A model generated the notes under the pieces. That model was given only the letters and a program-made list of their open reading frames with translations. It ran no database searches and was not told the DNA's origin. From an uncultured Flavobacteriales bacterium (lineage in GTDB: Bacteria > Bacteroidota > Bacteroidia > Flavobacteriales_D > Crocinitomicaceae), in assembly GCA_905480145.1 (NCBI GenBank), contig CAJQPA010000031.1:1-64000 (forward strand): a stretch of 64,000 bases of DNA. Direction: 5' to 3'. The translations under genes were made by a program, and so were the position numbers. Positions 26,820-36,053 of the stretch are shown here, in pieces (within the stretch, counting starts at the first letter, position 1; every line of letters begins with the position of its first letter).

Positions 26820-27065
26820 ATGGGAGTTTTAGTGTCAGTATTAATTGGTGCATTTGCTGGATGGTTGGCAGGGAGAATAATGAAATCAACTTCTAGCGGG
26901 ACGCTTCTGAATATTATTCTTGGTATTGTTGGCGGATATGTAGGAAATTGGTTATTCGGAATCTTGAATATATCTACTGAAGATGGCTGGCTTGGATCTG
27001 TTATTACATCTACAATTGGCGCAATAATTCTTATCGCTACATTCCGTTTTCTAAAGACAAAATAA
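26820..27065 (+). CDS. GlsB/YeaQ/YmgE family small membrane protein
   Basis: 81 aa with three hydrophobic segments rich in Gly (LIGAFAGWLAGRIM; NIILGIVGGYVGNWLFGI; IGAIILIATFRFL). This pattern is that of the transglycosylase-associated/YeaQ stress proteins of the inner membrane, whose exact role is unclear. It leads a compact cluster with a small OmpA-domain protein (7 nt downstream) and a DUF2461 protein. Confidence 0.88.
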   Translation: MGVLVSVLIGAFAGWLAGRIMKSTSSGTLLNIILGIVGGYVGNWLFGILNISTEDGWLGSVITSTIGAIILIATFRFLKTK

Positions 27066-27072
27066 AACTACA

Positions 27073-27504
27073 TTGAGAATTCACGCTTTACTTATTTTTC
27101 TGTTTTTAATATTTACTATTAATATATTCTCTCAAAAACCGAATCACGTTGAAGAAATTCTAGATTCTAATTCATTTTTCTTTGAGAATGATATTAAATA
27201 CATTGGAAAGAGTACGAATGTGAATCCTAATTATTTATATGTTATGCAATCCTTACAGGAAAAACTTGAACAGAATCCTCTGCTCAAAGTGCATGTTAGA
27301 GGACATGTTTGCTGCGGGCCAAGCAAAGCTATTTCAAGAAGAAGAGCAAGAAGAGCTGCACGGTATATAAAAAAAATGGGGATTTCTAAGGACAGAATTA
27401 GTCATTACGGATATAGTAATTCTAAACCTTTAGTAATAAGAGAAAAAACAGAAGAAGATGCTCGAAAAAACAGACGGGTTGACTTCATTTTATCAAAACA
27501 ATAA
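27073..27504 (+). CDS. Small secreted OmpA-domain protein
   Basis: 143 aa. A signal peptide (RIHALLIFLFLIFTINIFSQ) leads straight into a minimal OmpA domain: VHVRGHVCCGPSKAISRRRARRAARYI, GISKDRISHYGYSNSKP and NRRVDFILS. The usual GHTD motif reads GHVC, with a vicinal Cys-Cys pair, so peptidoglycan binding may be altered. The start is TTG at 27073; no ATG is available before the signal peptide. It follows the GlsB-like gene by 7 nt. Confidence 0.8.
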   Translation: MRIHALLIFLFLIFTINIFSQKPNHVEEILDSNSFFFENDIKYIGKSTNVNPNYLYVMQSLQEKLEQNPLLKVHVRGHVCCGPSKAISRRRARRAARYIKKMGISKDRISHYGYSNSKPLVIREKTEEDARKNRRVDFILSKQ

Positions 27505-27506
27505 CT

Positions 27507-28193
27507 ATGATAAAAGTAACTCAAAATAACTTTGACTTTCTTGAAAAACTCAAGAAGAATAATAACAGAGACTGGTTTTCTGACCATAAATTGGAGTATC
27601 ACTCTCAGCATGAAGATATGATCTCTTTCGCTGACACACTGCTACAAAAACTATCGAGTCACGATCAAATCGAAACAGTTTCAGGGAAAAAGTGCTTATA
27701 TAGAATATATAGAGATGTACGCTTTTCAAAAAATAAAGATCCATACAAAACACATTGGTCTGGTGGATTCAAAAGAGCAACAAAAAAACTGAGAGGTGGG
27801 TATTACTTTCATATAGAGCCGGGCAATAAATCGATGGTTGCAGGCGGATTTTGGGGCCCAAACAAAGAAGATTTAGCTAGAATAAGAGAAGAGCTCGCCA
27901 TGGATCCAACCGAATTACGCACCATTATTTCTGAAAAAAACTTTGTTGATCATTTTGAGACACTGAAGGGTGAACAATTGAAAACAGCGCCTAAAGGATA
28001 TCCAAAGGACCATGAGTCAGTTGACTTATTGAGGTTTAAACAATTTATATTTCACAAATCTTTTACAGACAAAGAAGTATTGAGCCCTAATTTTGCTGAT
28101 AACTTGAATGAATCATTCATTGCAATGCGGCCTTTCTTGGATTATATGAGTGATGTTCTTACAACTGATTCAAACGGTACACCAATCATATAA
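27507..28193 (+). CDS. DUF2461 protein
   Basis: 228 aa. It has the family pattern: FLEKLKKNNNRDWFSDHK near the N-terminus, YRIYRDVRFSKNKDPYKTHW, GGYYFHIEPGNKSMVAGGFW and a C-terminal LRPF-like segment (AMRPFLDYM). This widespread cytoplasmic family has no known biochemical role. It begins 2 nt after the OmpA-domain gene, so it is co-transcribed. No classical terminator follows, only a weak hairpin at about 28196-28216. Confidence 0.9.
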   Translation: MIKVTQNNFDFLEKLKKNNNRDWFSDHKLEYHSQHEDMISFADTLLQKLSSHDQIETVSGKKCLYRIYRDVRFSKNKDPYKTHWSGGFKRATKKLRGGYYFHIEPGNKSMVAGGFWGPNKEDLARIREELAMDPTELRTIISEKNFVDHFETLKGEQLKTAPKGYPKDHESVDLLRFKQFIFHKSFTDKEVLSPNFADNLNESFIAMRPFLDYMSDVLTTDSNGTPII

Positions 28194-28216
28194 TTGTTGA
28201 TTCTTAGAGAAACAAC

Positions 28217-29128
28217 TCAATTTCCCTGGCTATCATCAAGTTTAAATCGATTCCATCTTCGCTCTTCTCTCTCCATTAAGGATTCAAATTTATTTGGAAT
28301 TTCTATTTCTACAACTACTAAGTCATCCGTAATCGGATGATTAAAAATTAAGCTGGTAGCGACAAGAAAAAGACCTTTATGCAACATTGTTTTTCCCTCT
28401 TCACCATACAATTGATCTCCAACGATAGGAATTCCCATGGCAGCACAATGAATCCTCAACTGATGAGTTCTTCCGGTCTTAGGAGTTAACTCAATCAAAG
28501 ACAACTTTTCACTTCGCAAAGAGCTTACTATCTTTTTTACCTCAAAATCAGTTTCAGCATATTGCCCGCGAATGTCTTGATTTATGGAACCTTTTTTATC
28601 TTCAAATTCACCTGATACAATGGCATGATAAACTTTCTGAATCTGCCTATTCTCAAATAATTTAGCCAAGCTCCGATGCGCTGTTGCCGTTTTCGACATG
28701 ATTAACAACCCCGAAGTTGCAGCGTCAAGTCTATGAACCGGCTTGACATGTTGATTTTTATCTTGTTGAGTTGAAGGCAGAGCTTTATCTACCATGGCAT
28801 TTTCTAATGTTCGAAACATATTGCCACTAACAACCAAACCAGAGGGCTTGTTTACAATAACAAAATAATCATCTTCAAAAACAATTTCAACATCCAAGGG
28901 GAAGGCTTTTAAAAGTCTTTTTTGATTATCAATTAAATCAATAATATCCCCTTTTTTCATAAAAAGACCTGAAGTTGCCAACGAACCATTAACGAACAGC
29001 TCTTCTTTTTTTATTGCTTTCTTCACAGCATTCTTCGTCATTAACTGAGGAAATAGACCTATGCAGTAATCAACAAAGCGTCGTTGCTCATTTGTTTCGG
29101 GAACAATATGTTGTCCTATTAATATCAT
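28217..29128 (-). CDS. RluA-family RNA pseudouridine synthase
   Basis: 303 aa. An N-terminal S4-like segment (FPQLMTKNAVKKAIKKEELFVNG) is followed by the catalytic domain. The motif PVHRLDAATSGLLIMSKT carries the catalytic Asp, and GRTHQLRIHCAAMGIPIVGD is the second family motif. The target uridine (23S rRNA or tRNA) cannot be told from the sequence. I see no exact promoter between the terminator at 29131 and the start, so expression may come by read-through from upstream. Confidence 0.9.
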   Translation of the reverse strand: MILIGQHIVPETNEQRRFVDYCIGLFPQLMTKNAVKKAIKKEELFVNGSLATSGLFMKKGDIIDLIDNQKRLLKAFPLDVEIVFEDDYFVIVNKPSGLVVSGNMFRTLENAMVDKALPSTQQDKNQHVKPVHRLDAATSGLLIMSKTATAHRSLAKLFENRQIQKVYHAIVSGEFEDKKGSINQDIRGQYAETDFEVKKIVSSLRSEKLSLIELTPKTGRTHQLRIHCAAMGIPIVGDQLYGEEGKTMLHKGLFLVATSLIFNHPITDDLVVVEIEIPNKFESLMEREERRWNRFKLDDSQGN

Positions 29129-29130
29129 AT

Positions 29131-29161
29131 AAAAAAAGGGCTAACAAACTGTTAACCCTTT
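29131..29161 (-). terminator. Terminator of the OmpA-domain gene
   Basis: 11-bp stem with one wobble (AAAGGG...CCCTTT outer part, TAAC/GTTA inner part) and a 5-nt loop on the minus strand, followed by seven Ts. It lies 21 nt after the stop at 29183 and immediately before the pseudouridine synthase gene. Confidence 0.82.
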
Positions 29162-29182
29162 AAATATTACCTGTTCGTTAGA

Positions 29183-30355
29183 CTATCTTAATTTAAAAGT
29201 TACTCTACGGTTTTTAGCCATTTTTAACTCATCACTATCTGCAGCTGTAATGTCTTCGTTCTTCATTGCATTGCCTTTTGCTGCAGGAATCATTCTACTT
29301 TCTTCAATACCATTGGCCATCAAATATTTCATTACTGCGCCGACTCTCTTCATATCCATTCCTGCGTAGTAATCATTCTCAACTCCAACAGAATCTTCCA
29401 TTACATTCGAATGACCTAAAATTTGAAGTTTCGATTCAGGATTCGCTTTCAATTCAGAGACAACACCATCCAAAACAACTTCTGCTTGAGCAGATAATTT
29501 TTTCTTTCCAAATCCAAAAAACACTTGTTGAATCTCTACTTTCTCTTTAGAGCTCATTTTCTCATCCGTTGAATATACTTTTTGATAAATCATTGAAGAA
29601 AAGTCATCATTTGCTTCTGACTCTACACAATCACATTTTTCGTCATCACTCAACAAAACGACTGAAACATCATCAATATAATAATAGGCTGCAGCAATTA
29701 TTTTAACCTTTACACGAGCATCTTTTTTCACACGTTCACTTTTTGTCTCAGCATTCGAGTAAAAATTACCAATCGTTAAAAACTTTTCACCACCAGACGC
29801 TATAAACTGCCCACCTATTTCAGTCCAATTAAATCTTGCATTAAACATTTTCTTATCGTTGTTAAAATGCAATACGCTTGCATCTTCAATAATTGGAAGT
29901 TTTGCATCTGTTCCATACGCTTTCTTACTAAACAAAATTCCCAAATTGTTAGATGCATACTTTGATGACTCAGACAAAGAAGTATTGAATTTTACACAAT
30001 AACGCATTCCTTTTTTCAAAGGACTATCCAATTTTATCATTAAGTACGAACGAGATTCTTTATCTCCATAAGAAAAGCCAACAATTCCGGCGTAATTTTC
30101 ACCTTCCTTAGCAACTTCCTTACCGTAAATATTAATCGGAACATCGATATCCATATTTTTAGAATCTACAAATAAATCAGCGCGAACTCCTGTCGGTGAA
30201 ACCCACCCCGTAGCACTTTCTATAGACCCCAATCTTTTAGGGCTTTTACCCACCGCCTCAAACGATCCATTAGGCACAATGTTCTGTCCCTCATCTTGAC
30301 CAAAAGAATAAATCGACATTAAACCAAACGTCAATGTTGCAAATAATGTTTTCAT
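29183..30355 (-). CDS. OmpA-domain outer-envelope protein
   Basis: 390 aa from the Met at 30355, which begins a clean signal peptide (KTLFATLTFGLMSIYSFGQ); an ATG 21 nt upstream is possible but overlaps hemE. Residues ~25-240 form a carbohydrate-binding-like beta domain (VPNGSFEAVGKSP; YCVKFNTSLSESSKYA; YYYIDDVSVVLL). Residues ~280-390 are the OmpA domain (FFGFGKKKLSAQAE; ILGHSNVMED; NRRVTFKLR). GHSN replaces the usual GHTD. It follows hemE by 4 nt and ends at a strong terminator. Confidence 0.85.
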   Translation of the reverse strand: MKTLFATLTFGLMSIYSFGQDEGQNIVPNGSFEAVGKSPKRLGSIESATGWVSPTGVRADLFVDSKNMDIDVPINIYGKEVAKEGENYAGIVGFSYGDKESRSYLMIKLDSPLKKGMRYCVKFNTSLSESSKYASNNLGILFSKKAYGTDAKLPIIEDASVLHFNNDKKMFNARFNWTEIGGQFIASGGEKFLTIGNFYSNAETKSERVKKDARVKVKIIAAAYYYIDDVSVVLLSDDEKCDCVESEANDDFSSMIYQKVYSTDEKMSSKEKVEIQQVFFGFGKKKLSAQAEVVLDGVVSELKANPESKLQILGHSNVMEDSVGVENDYYAGMDMKRVGAVMKYLMANGIEESRMIPAAKGNAMKNEDITAADSDELKMAKNRRVTFKLR

Positions 30356-30359
30356 TTTT

Positions 30360-31397
30360 TTAGTATTTAATTTCATAATTCTTTACTGTTTTAATAAACG
30401 TCTTCACTTTCTCAGGATCAACATCAGGATACACTCCATGTCCTAAATTTACAATATGCCTTTTACTTTTGTATGAATCCAACATACTATTTGTTAAAAT
30501 TTCTACTTCAGAATGAGAAGAATACAATGCACAAGGATCTAGGTTACCTTGCAACGTTCTGTTTTCACCAACCATTTTTCTAATCTCAGATGAATTTGTA
30601 TTCCAATCTAAACCGACTGTGTTACATTTCATCTTGACTATTTTTGAAATTGAACTATACGCCCCCTTGGCAAATAAAGTAAGTGGCACTTCTGTTATAG
30701 CATTCGCTATCTTCTCCATGTACTTTAAACCAAACTCTGCATATTGTTCCTCTCCTAAAATCCCTGCCCATGAATCAAAAACTTGAACCATGTGAGCACC
30801 TGCATTTATTTGAGCTTTCAAATATTTGATTGTCACATCCGTAATACGATTAAGCAACTCATGTGCCAAAGTCGGATTCGTATATAAAATCTTTCTTGAT
30901 TCAGAAAAAGTTTTAGACCCTTGCCCTTCTGTCATATAACAAAAGATAGTCCATGGTGCTCCTGCAAAACCGATCAATGGTACCCTTCCATTTAATTCTT
31001 TATTCGCAATCTTAATGGCTTCTAAAACGTAACTTAGTCTATCTTCAACATCAAAATTTGTACTTGCATATTTCAAGCCTTTTTCAGAACGAATTGTTTT
31101 TTCAAACCAAGGACCTTTCTTTTCGATTAATTGGTATTCAAGTCCCATTGCTTCTGGAACAACAAGAATATCAGAAAATATAATTGCTGCATCGACACCC
31201 AAAATATCAACAGGTTGAACCGTAACTTCAGCAGCTCTCTCTGGAGTCTCTACTAACTCTTTAAATCCTGACAATGCTCCTCTAACAGCTCTGTATTCAG
31301 GGAGAATTCGACCAGCCTGCCTCATTAGCCATACTGGATATCTTTCAATCGGCTCTCCCTTAGCCGCTCTCAGTATTAAATCATTTTTTAATTCCAT
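30360..31397 (-). CDS. hemE: Uroporphyrinogen decarboxylase
   Basis: 345 aa. Decarboxylates uroporphyrinogen III to coproporphyrinogen III in haem synthesis. Motifs are [19 protein letters not shown] (signature 1, with substrate-binding Arg residues), [29 protein letters not shown] (signature 2), QVFDSWAG and [12 protein letters not shown]. The frame runs back to 31448, but the Met at 31397 starts the conserved [15 protein letters not shown] sequence and lies 5 nt after an exact TACATTTG element. I therefore use it, with a leaderless transcript implied. Confidence 0.95.
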   Translation of the reverse strand: MELKNDLILRAAKGEPIERYPVWLMRQAGRILPEYRAVRGALSGFKELVETPERAAEVTVQPVDILGVDAAIIFSDILVVPEAMGLEYQLIEKKGPWFEKTIRSEKGLKYASTNFDVEDRLSYVLEAIKIANKELNGRVPLIGFAGAPWTIFCYMTEGQGSKTFSESRKILYTNPTLAHELLNRITDVTIKYLKAQINAGAHMVQVFDSWAGILGEEQYAEFGLKYMEKIANAITEVPLTLFAKGAYSSISKIVKMKCNTVGLDWNTNSSEIRKMVGENRTLQGNLDPCALYSSHSEVEILTNSMLDSYKSKRHIVNLGHGVYPDVDPEKVKTFIKTVKNYEIKY

Positions 31398-31402
31398 TAA
31401 TA

Positions 31403-31410
31403 CAAATGTA
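31403..31410 (-). promoter_or_regulatory. Leaderless promoter of hemE
   Basis: TACATTTG on the minus strand, ending 5 nt before the ATG at 31397, within the 44-nt gap after the ung stop. Confidence 0.55.
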
Positions 31411-31441
31411 CTAAGAATAAGGATAATTAATGGAAAGCTAA

Positions 31442-32113
31442 CTACCAAATAATTGGCTGTTTGCCAACTGATTTTAAAAAGTCATTTGTTCTTGAAAATG
31501 GTTTACTTCCAAAAAAACCTCTATAGGATGAAAGTGGTGATGGGTGCGACGATTTTATGATCAAATGCTTATCTAGATTAACTCCGACAGCTTTTATTTG
31601 GGCTTTAGTTCCCCAAAGAATAAAAACTACGCCATCCAATTGTTCGTTAATTATTTCAATTACATCTGATGTGAATTCTTCCCAACCATTGTTAAAATGA
31701 CTTCCAGCCTCACCTTCTCGGACACTCATTACATTATTAAGAAGTAAAACTCCTTGATTTGCCCAATCTTCTAAATTACCATTCGTCCTTTCAGGCATAA
31801 GGAGATCAGAAGATAATTCTTTGAAAATGTTTTTCAAACTTTTAGGGAGTGGAGATACATTTTCATTGACAGAAAAAGAAAGACCATTCGCATGACCTCT
31901 TGTTGGATAAGGGTCCTGACCTAAAATCACTACTTTTACATCATTCAAAGAGCAAGAATTTAGTGCGTTAAACAGTAATTTTTGATCAGGGAAAGTTGTG
32001 AGTCTGTTTTTAGAATACTCAACTTCTAAAAACTTCAATAGATTTAAAAAATATTTTTTCTTGTATGTTTTAGCCAATAAATTGGACCAATCAGAATTTA
32101 TATCAATTTCCAT
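31442..32113 (-). CDS. ung: Uracil-DNA glycosylase
   Basis: 223 aa, family 1 length. Removes uracil from DNA to start base-excision repair. The catalytic water-activating motif [10 protein letters not shown] (Asp67) is followed by GLSFSV, the uracil-binding [17 protein letters not shown] stretch, VFILWG and the minor-groove loop [19 protein letters not shown]. An exact promoter element lies 4 nt before the ATG, back-to-back with that of the divergent lipoprotein gene. Confidence 0.96.
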   Translation of the reverse strand: MEIDINSDWSNLLAKTYKKKYFLNLLKFLEVEYSKNRLTTFPDQKLLFNALNSCSLNDVKVVILGQDPYPTRGHANGLSFSVNENVSPLPKSLKNIFKELSSDLLMPERTNGNLEDWANQGVLLLNNVMSVREGEAGSHFNNGWEEFTSDVIEIINEQLDGVVFILWGTKAQIKAVGVNLDKHLIIKSSHPSPLSSYRGFFGSKPFSRTNDFLKSVGKQPIIW

Positions 32114-32117
32114 ATTA

Positions 32118-32125
32118 CAAAATTA
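32118..32125 (-). promoter_or_regulatory. Leaderless promoter of ung
   Basis: TAATTTTG on the minus strand, ending 4 nt before the ung ATG at 32113. Confidence 0.55.
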
Positions 32126-32147
32126 ATTGATTTCAATTAAGAAGCCT

Positions 32148-32155
32148 TAAATTTG
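32148..32155 (+). promoter_or_regulatory. Leaderless promoter of the lipoprotein gene at 32161
   Basis: TAAATTTG, ending 5 nt before the ATG, with a TTG at 32127-32129 and an 18-nt spacer. This is the full Bacteroidota promoter pattern. Confidence 0.65.
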
Positions 32156-32160
32156 GTCCT

Positions 32161-32925
32161 ATGAAATATTTAATAATTCTTCTTGCCTTGACTTTATTAT
32201 ACTCTTGTAAAGAAACACCAGACCAAATAAACATAGACAAACCAATTTCAGATATAACTCTAACATTAGAGCAGAAAATCATACGTCAAATCGAGGCGAG
32301 TCATGAGATTCCAGCTACAGAAAAATATTCTTATCAGATATATAAAGAACATTTAGACAATGATGATAGCTTGGATTACATCATAACAGTAAACCGTCTA
32401 GAATATGCAAAACAAAGAGCCATTGAAGGGGGTAAACTCGCAAAACGAGCTGAATCAGGATTTGTAGGGCGCTATAACAGCTATATCTATATGGATGGAG
32501 CTACGAAATCATTCTCAAGTGTTATTCCTGTTGGATCTAGTCCTCTATCAGAATTAGAAGTTCATTTTGACAACATAAGATCAGAGGCATTTAAAGATTT
32601 TCAGATAGACTTTAAAATAAGTAGTGGTGGCTTTAGAAGATTTTTTACCGTATACAACAAAAAACCTAGGCAAACATTTGAAATAATGTTATATGATGGG
32701 TTTGGGAGTAAAGAGAACACATCAATCAATGTAGAATATGATACGGGAAGTTATTCTTTAGCAAAAGACATTCTAATTTACTCTGGTAAAATGAAGAATA
32801 TTATATTCGATGATCCTGAAGCTGTGTATTCAACAAAACCAATTATTGAAAGCACAAAAACACTTGAGAGAAGATGGTTCTATAACGAGAATGAACGAAA
32901 ATATTTCACACGAAAAAACTCTTAG
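32161..32925 (+). CDS. Lipoprotein of unknown function
   Basis: 254 aa. Lipoprotein signal KYLIILLALTLLYSCKET with lipobox LYSC. The mature protein is mixed alpha/beta without a motif I recognise; segments include EQKIIRQIEASHEIPATEKY, DDSLDYIITVNRLEYAKQRA and GGFRRFFTVYNKKPRQTFEI. The 3' end overlaps the convergent TonB-dependent receptor by 4 nt. No functional link to ung is evident beyond the shared promoter region. Confidence 0.75.
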   Translation: MKYLIILLALTLLYSCKETPDQINIDKPISDITLTLEQKIIRQIEASHEIPATEKYSYQIYKEHLDNDDSLDYIITVNRLEYAKQRAIEGGKLAKRAESGFVGRYNSYIYMDGATKSFSSVIPVGSSPLSELEVHFDNIRSEAFKDFQIDFKISSGGFRRFFTVYNKKPRQTFEIMLYDGFGSKENTSINVEYDTGSYSLAKDILIYSGKMKNIIFDDPEAVYSTKPIIESTKTLERRWFYNENERKYFTRKNS

Positions 32926-35354
32926 AAGTTAGCTTTAACTGAAATCGTAACATTAAGCCCAGAGGCCGATATACCCGAACCAAACGTTCTATACAATTGA
33001 TTTGTAAAATTTTCAACGCCCGCATTCAATGAAAGGTGTTTGTTAAAGAAATAAGCCCCTTTAAAATTCAATGTATACCAAGAAGGTGCATAAGCGTTAC
33101 CATTCTTGTCCTTTGCATAAACATAATCATCCCTTTCTTGAAGAGGCAAATCTTTATGCTTCATTTCTCCATGATAAACAGCATAAAACTCGAGGTGAAT
33201 ATGTCTTCTTTTAAAAGAAAAGGCAGTTCGTCCAAAAGTGGGTACCACATGTGATTTTGGAAAGTAAAATGCGCTATCTGAATTGTATTCAAATCCTTTC
33301 TGATAACTGATCATACTTTTTATTGTAAACCCCTTTCCTAGAATAACTTCTACTCCACCTTGCACTCCATATACGTATGCGTTGTTAATATTTTGAATGG
33401 CTAATACTTGACTCAATTCCCCTTCATATAGAATACTATCTTGATTATCAAACTTAAATGAAGAACGGGCCAAGGCATTATCTAAATAAGTATAATAAAT
33501 AGCACCATCCATCTTAACCACACTCTTAAAAGTTTTAACGATGCCAATTTCAGCGCTGTAAGCATATTCGGGCTTCAAATCAACGTTCGGGACAATTACA
33601 CTGCCAGGTTCAGAGTCAAAAACCTTTCCAACATCATCAATATTTGGTGCTCTAAATCCACTAGAAACGTTAAAGTATAATCTGGTTTTTTTATTTGGAT
33701 TATAAACGAGACCCATTGATCCATTTAATGCGTTGTTTGAATTAGAAATTTGCGATACTGGAAATGCAAAAAGGCTTGTGTCAAATTCAGCATTAATTGC
33801 GTAAACACTATATCGCATACCTGAATTGAGTATCCATTTCTCTGTTAACTCAAATTTCAAATTAGCATAAGCACCATAAGTTTGCCAAACACTGTTATTA
33901 GGATACCGAGGATTTATTACTTCTTTTATTCCATTATTAATAGACTCACGATATGCATATGAACTAACCTTATTAAACACACCTTCAGCTCCATAATAAA
34001 CAGCTGCTCTTTTGGTAATTTTCTTTGTGAAATCAATATTCAATGAAAATGCATTTACTTTTTCAAATTGGTGTCTTAATTTATCCGAACTCATTTTTCT
34101 GTCGTGTCGACTTTCTAAGTGTTTTTGATAAGCGGCTGTAATCCTCAGGTTATCGTAGATTTTGCTTTTTACAGGTGTATTAAAAACAGTTATCCGATGC
34201 ATCATCCATTCTTGAGGTCCATAATACCATTCAGCAACATCTAGTTGTCCATCACCATTATTGTCTTGAATTAAACGATCATATCGAGGAGCATCCGATG
34301 ACTTTGAAAAATTAAACCCATAATTAACTTCCCATCGCTCATTGGGTTTGAAATTTATTTTCTGCAGAACATTTAATTGTGAATATCCCGAGTTTAATTG
34401 AACTCGAGAATTATTATTATTAAGAGTTGTATCCAATCCATTAATAGTTGTCTGATATGTTGGGCGCAGAAAACTATTGTCTCCATACTTTCCAGTTTTT
34501 AAATCCCCAAAGCGAGAAAAAGTTGCTCCAGTAAAAAAAGCCCATTTTTTTCTTCCGTAATTAAAACCTAAATGAGATGTAGATTCATTACTTGCCGAAG
34601 AATACCTCGTAAACAAAGTAGTTTTAACATATGACTTGGCTGAGTCTTGAGAATATTTGGCCAATTTAGTTGTAAAATTCATCACTCCTCCTATTGCATC
34701 AGAACCGTAAATTACGGAACCCGGACCGAACTGAACTTCTGCGGACTCTAAAGAATTTCCATCTAATGAAATAATATTTTGAAGATTTCCTGATCTAAAA
34801 ATAGCGTTATTCATTCTTACACCATCTACTACAATCATTACTCTATTCGTGCCAAAACCTCTTAACTGAGGCGAACCACCAGCAAATTGGCTTTTTTGAA
34901 CAAAAACATATCCGGTTGATTCTAATAAATCTGCTGAAGTTTGAGGTTCAAGGATGCCTAACTCTTTTAAATTAAGTTTAGTGATTTTAGATGATGTTTT
35001 GGCTTGATCCTCCCCCCACCTGCTGGCTGTAACGACCATTTCGGAGACAGATAATGCTTTTTCGGATAACTCTAAAGTTCTAATGCTTGACATTAGACTG
35101 TATGAACTAATGTAAACCTCATATTCGGGATATGAAATAAATATTGAATCACACCCCTGGAAAGAATTCAATTGAAACCTTCCTTCGGCATTACCTCTGA
35201 CATTTACCTTGGGATTCTTACTGTATATGAGAACACCTGGTATTCTCTCTTGGGTAATTTTATCTATAACGGTAATCTCTTGTCCATAAAAATTAGATGA
35301 TACAACCGTAACAAAGAAAACAATTAATAAAACAACCTTATTTATCATACCCAT
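32922..35354 (-). CDS. TonB-dependent outer-membrane receptor
   Basis: 810 aa. Signal peptide (to about residue 24, NFYGQ). Residues ~25-110 form a carboxypeptidase-regulatory-like domain (ERIPGVLIYSKNPKVNVRGN). The plug follows (~125-235: QTSADLLESTGYVFVQKS; GSPQLRGFGTNRVMIVVDGV; VIYGSDAIGGVMNF), then a 22-strand-type barrel ending in an aromatic residue (NVTISVKANF). Plug features resemble BtuB/haem-receptor-like proteins more than SusC, and no SusD-like partner is adjacent. The ligand is unknown. The start may be ATG at 35354 or at 35348. Confidence 0.9.
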   Translation of the reverse strand: MGMINKVVLLIVFFVTVVSSNFYGQEITVIDKITQERIPGVLIYSKNPKVNVRGNAEGRFQLNSFQGCDSIFISYPEYEVYISSYSLMSSIRTLELSEKALSVSEMVVTASRWGEDQAKTSSKITKLNLKELGILEPQTSADLLESTGYVFVQKSQFAGGSPQLRGFGTNRVMIVVDGVRMNNAIFRSGNLQNIISLDGNSLESAEVQFGPGSVIYGSDAIGGVMNFTTKLAKYSQDSAKSYVKTTLFTRYSSASNESTSHLGFNYGRKKWAFFTGATFSRFGDLKTGKYGDNSFLRPTYQTTINGLDTTLNNNNSRVQLNSGYSQLNVLQKINFKPNERWEVNYGFNFSKSSDAPRYDRLIQDNNGDGQLDVAEWYYGPQEWMMHRITVFNTPVKSKIYDNLRITAAYQKHLESRHDRKMSSDKLRHQFEKVNAFSLNIDFTKKITKRAAVYYGAEGVFNKVSSYAYRESINNGIKEVINPRYPNNSVWQTYGAYANLKFELTEKWILNSGMRYSVYAINAEFDTSLFAFPVSQISNSNNALNGSMGLVYNPNKKTRLYFNVSSGFRAPNIDDVGKVFDSEPGSVIVPNVDLKPEYAYSAEIGIVKTFKSVVKMDGAIYYTYLDNALARSSFKFDNQDSILYEGELSQVLAIQNINNAYVYGVQGGVEVILGKGFTIKSMISYQKGFEYNSDSAFYFPKSHVVPTFGRTAFSFKRRHIHLEFYAVYHGEMKHKDLPLQERDDYVYAKDKNGNAYAPSWYTLNFKGAYFFNKHLSLNAGVENFTNQLYRTFGSGISASGLNVTISVKANF

Positions 35355-35380
35355 ATATGCATCTTTCTATTTCTAACTTG

Positions 35381-35388
35381 TATCTTTG
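35381..35388 (+). promoter_or_regulatory. Leaderless promoter of the esterase gene at 35395
   Basis: TATCTTTG, ending 6 nt before the ATG at 35395. Confidence 0.55.
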
Positions 35389-35394
35389 CTAGCA

Positions 35395-36006
35395 ATGGAG
35401 TTCAATATTACTCAAAATAAAACATATCGTTACCAAATATCATGCAAAGGTGATAAACCTTCGACGTTGTTGTATGTTCTTCATGGATATGGTCAACTTG
35501 CAAAGTATTTTATTCAAAAATTTAGTCATTTAGAGAACATAATTATTGTTGCTCCAGAAGGTGGTCATCGATTTTACCTTAAAGGCACAAGTGGAAGAGT
35601 TGGTGCTTCTTGGATGACAAAAGAAGCTAGAGAAACAGATATTTCGGACAATATCAATTACCTTAATTCTCTTGACGCTCAGCTGTCAAGAGAATTTTCA
35701 ATTGATAAAAAAATATTAATTGGTTTCTCGCAAGGGGGAGCAACAGCTATCCGATGGAGAAATGAATCTACAATCAACTTTGATTCTTTAATTGTATGGG
35801 CGAGCGACCATCCAAAGGATACTATAACCAAAAAAGGGAACGATTATTTCGTAATCGGTGATAACGATGAATTTATACGCGCAGAAATAAAATCACAAAT
35901 GATTGAGGATTATAAGGCAAAAAGTTATAAAATCTGCCCATATAATGGATCCCACGATATTGATAAAGAAACCTTAACTAATTTAATTAAAAATATAAGA
36001 AGCTAA
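35395..36006 (+). CDS. Phospholipase/carboxylesterase-like alpha/beta hydrolase
   Basis: 203 aa. Alpha/beta hydrolase of the carboxylesterase/thioesterase (LysoPL-like) type: LLYVLHGYGQ, IIVAPEG, nucleophile elbow GFSQGG (Ser about residue 120), acid region VIGDNDEF and histidine in NGSHDID. It has no signal peptide, so it is cytoplasmic. The open frame starts with TTG at 35386, but that codon lies inside the promoter element; the ATG at 35395, 6 nt after it, is the sensible start. Substrate unknown. Confidence 0.85.
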   Translation: MEFNITQNKTYRYQISCKGDKPSTLLYVLHGYGQLAKYFIQKFSHLENIIIVAPEGGHRFYLKGTSGRVGASWMTKEARETDISDNINYLNSLDAQLSREFSIDKKILIGFSQGGATAIRWRNESTINFDSLIVWASDHPKDTITKKGNDYFVIGDNDEFIRAEIKSQMIEDYKAKSYKICPYNGSHDIDKETLTNLIKNIRS

Positions 36007-36009
36007 TCC

Positions 36010-36017
36010 TAAGTTTG
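36010..36017 (+). promoter_or_regulatory. Promoter of the LolA-like gene
   Basis: TAAGTTTG, an exact element 36 nt upstream of the ATG at 36054. It lies just after the esterase stop, so the LolA-like gene has its own promoter. Confidence 0.5.
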
Positions 36018-36053
36018 GCACAGTTTCTGATTGACAGAATAAAAATTAATAAC

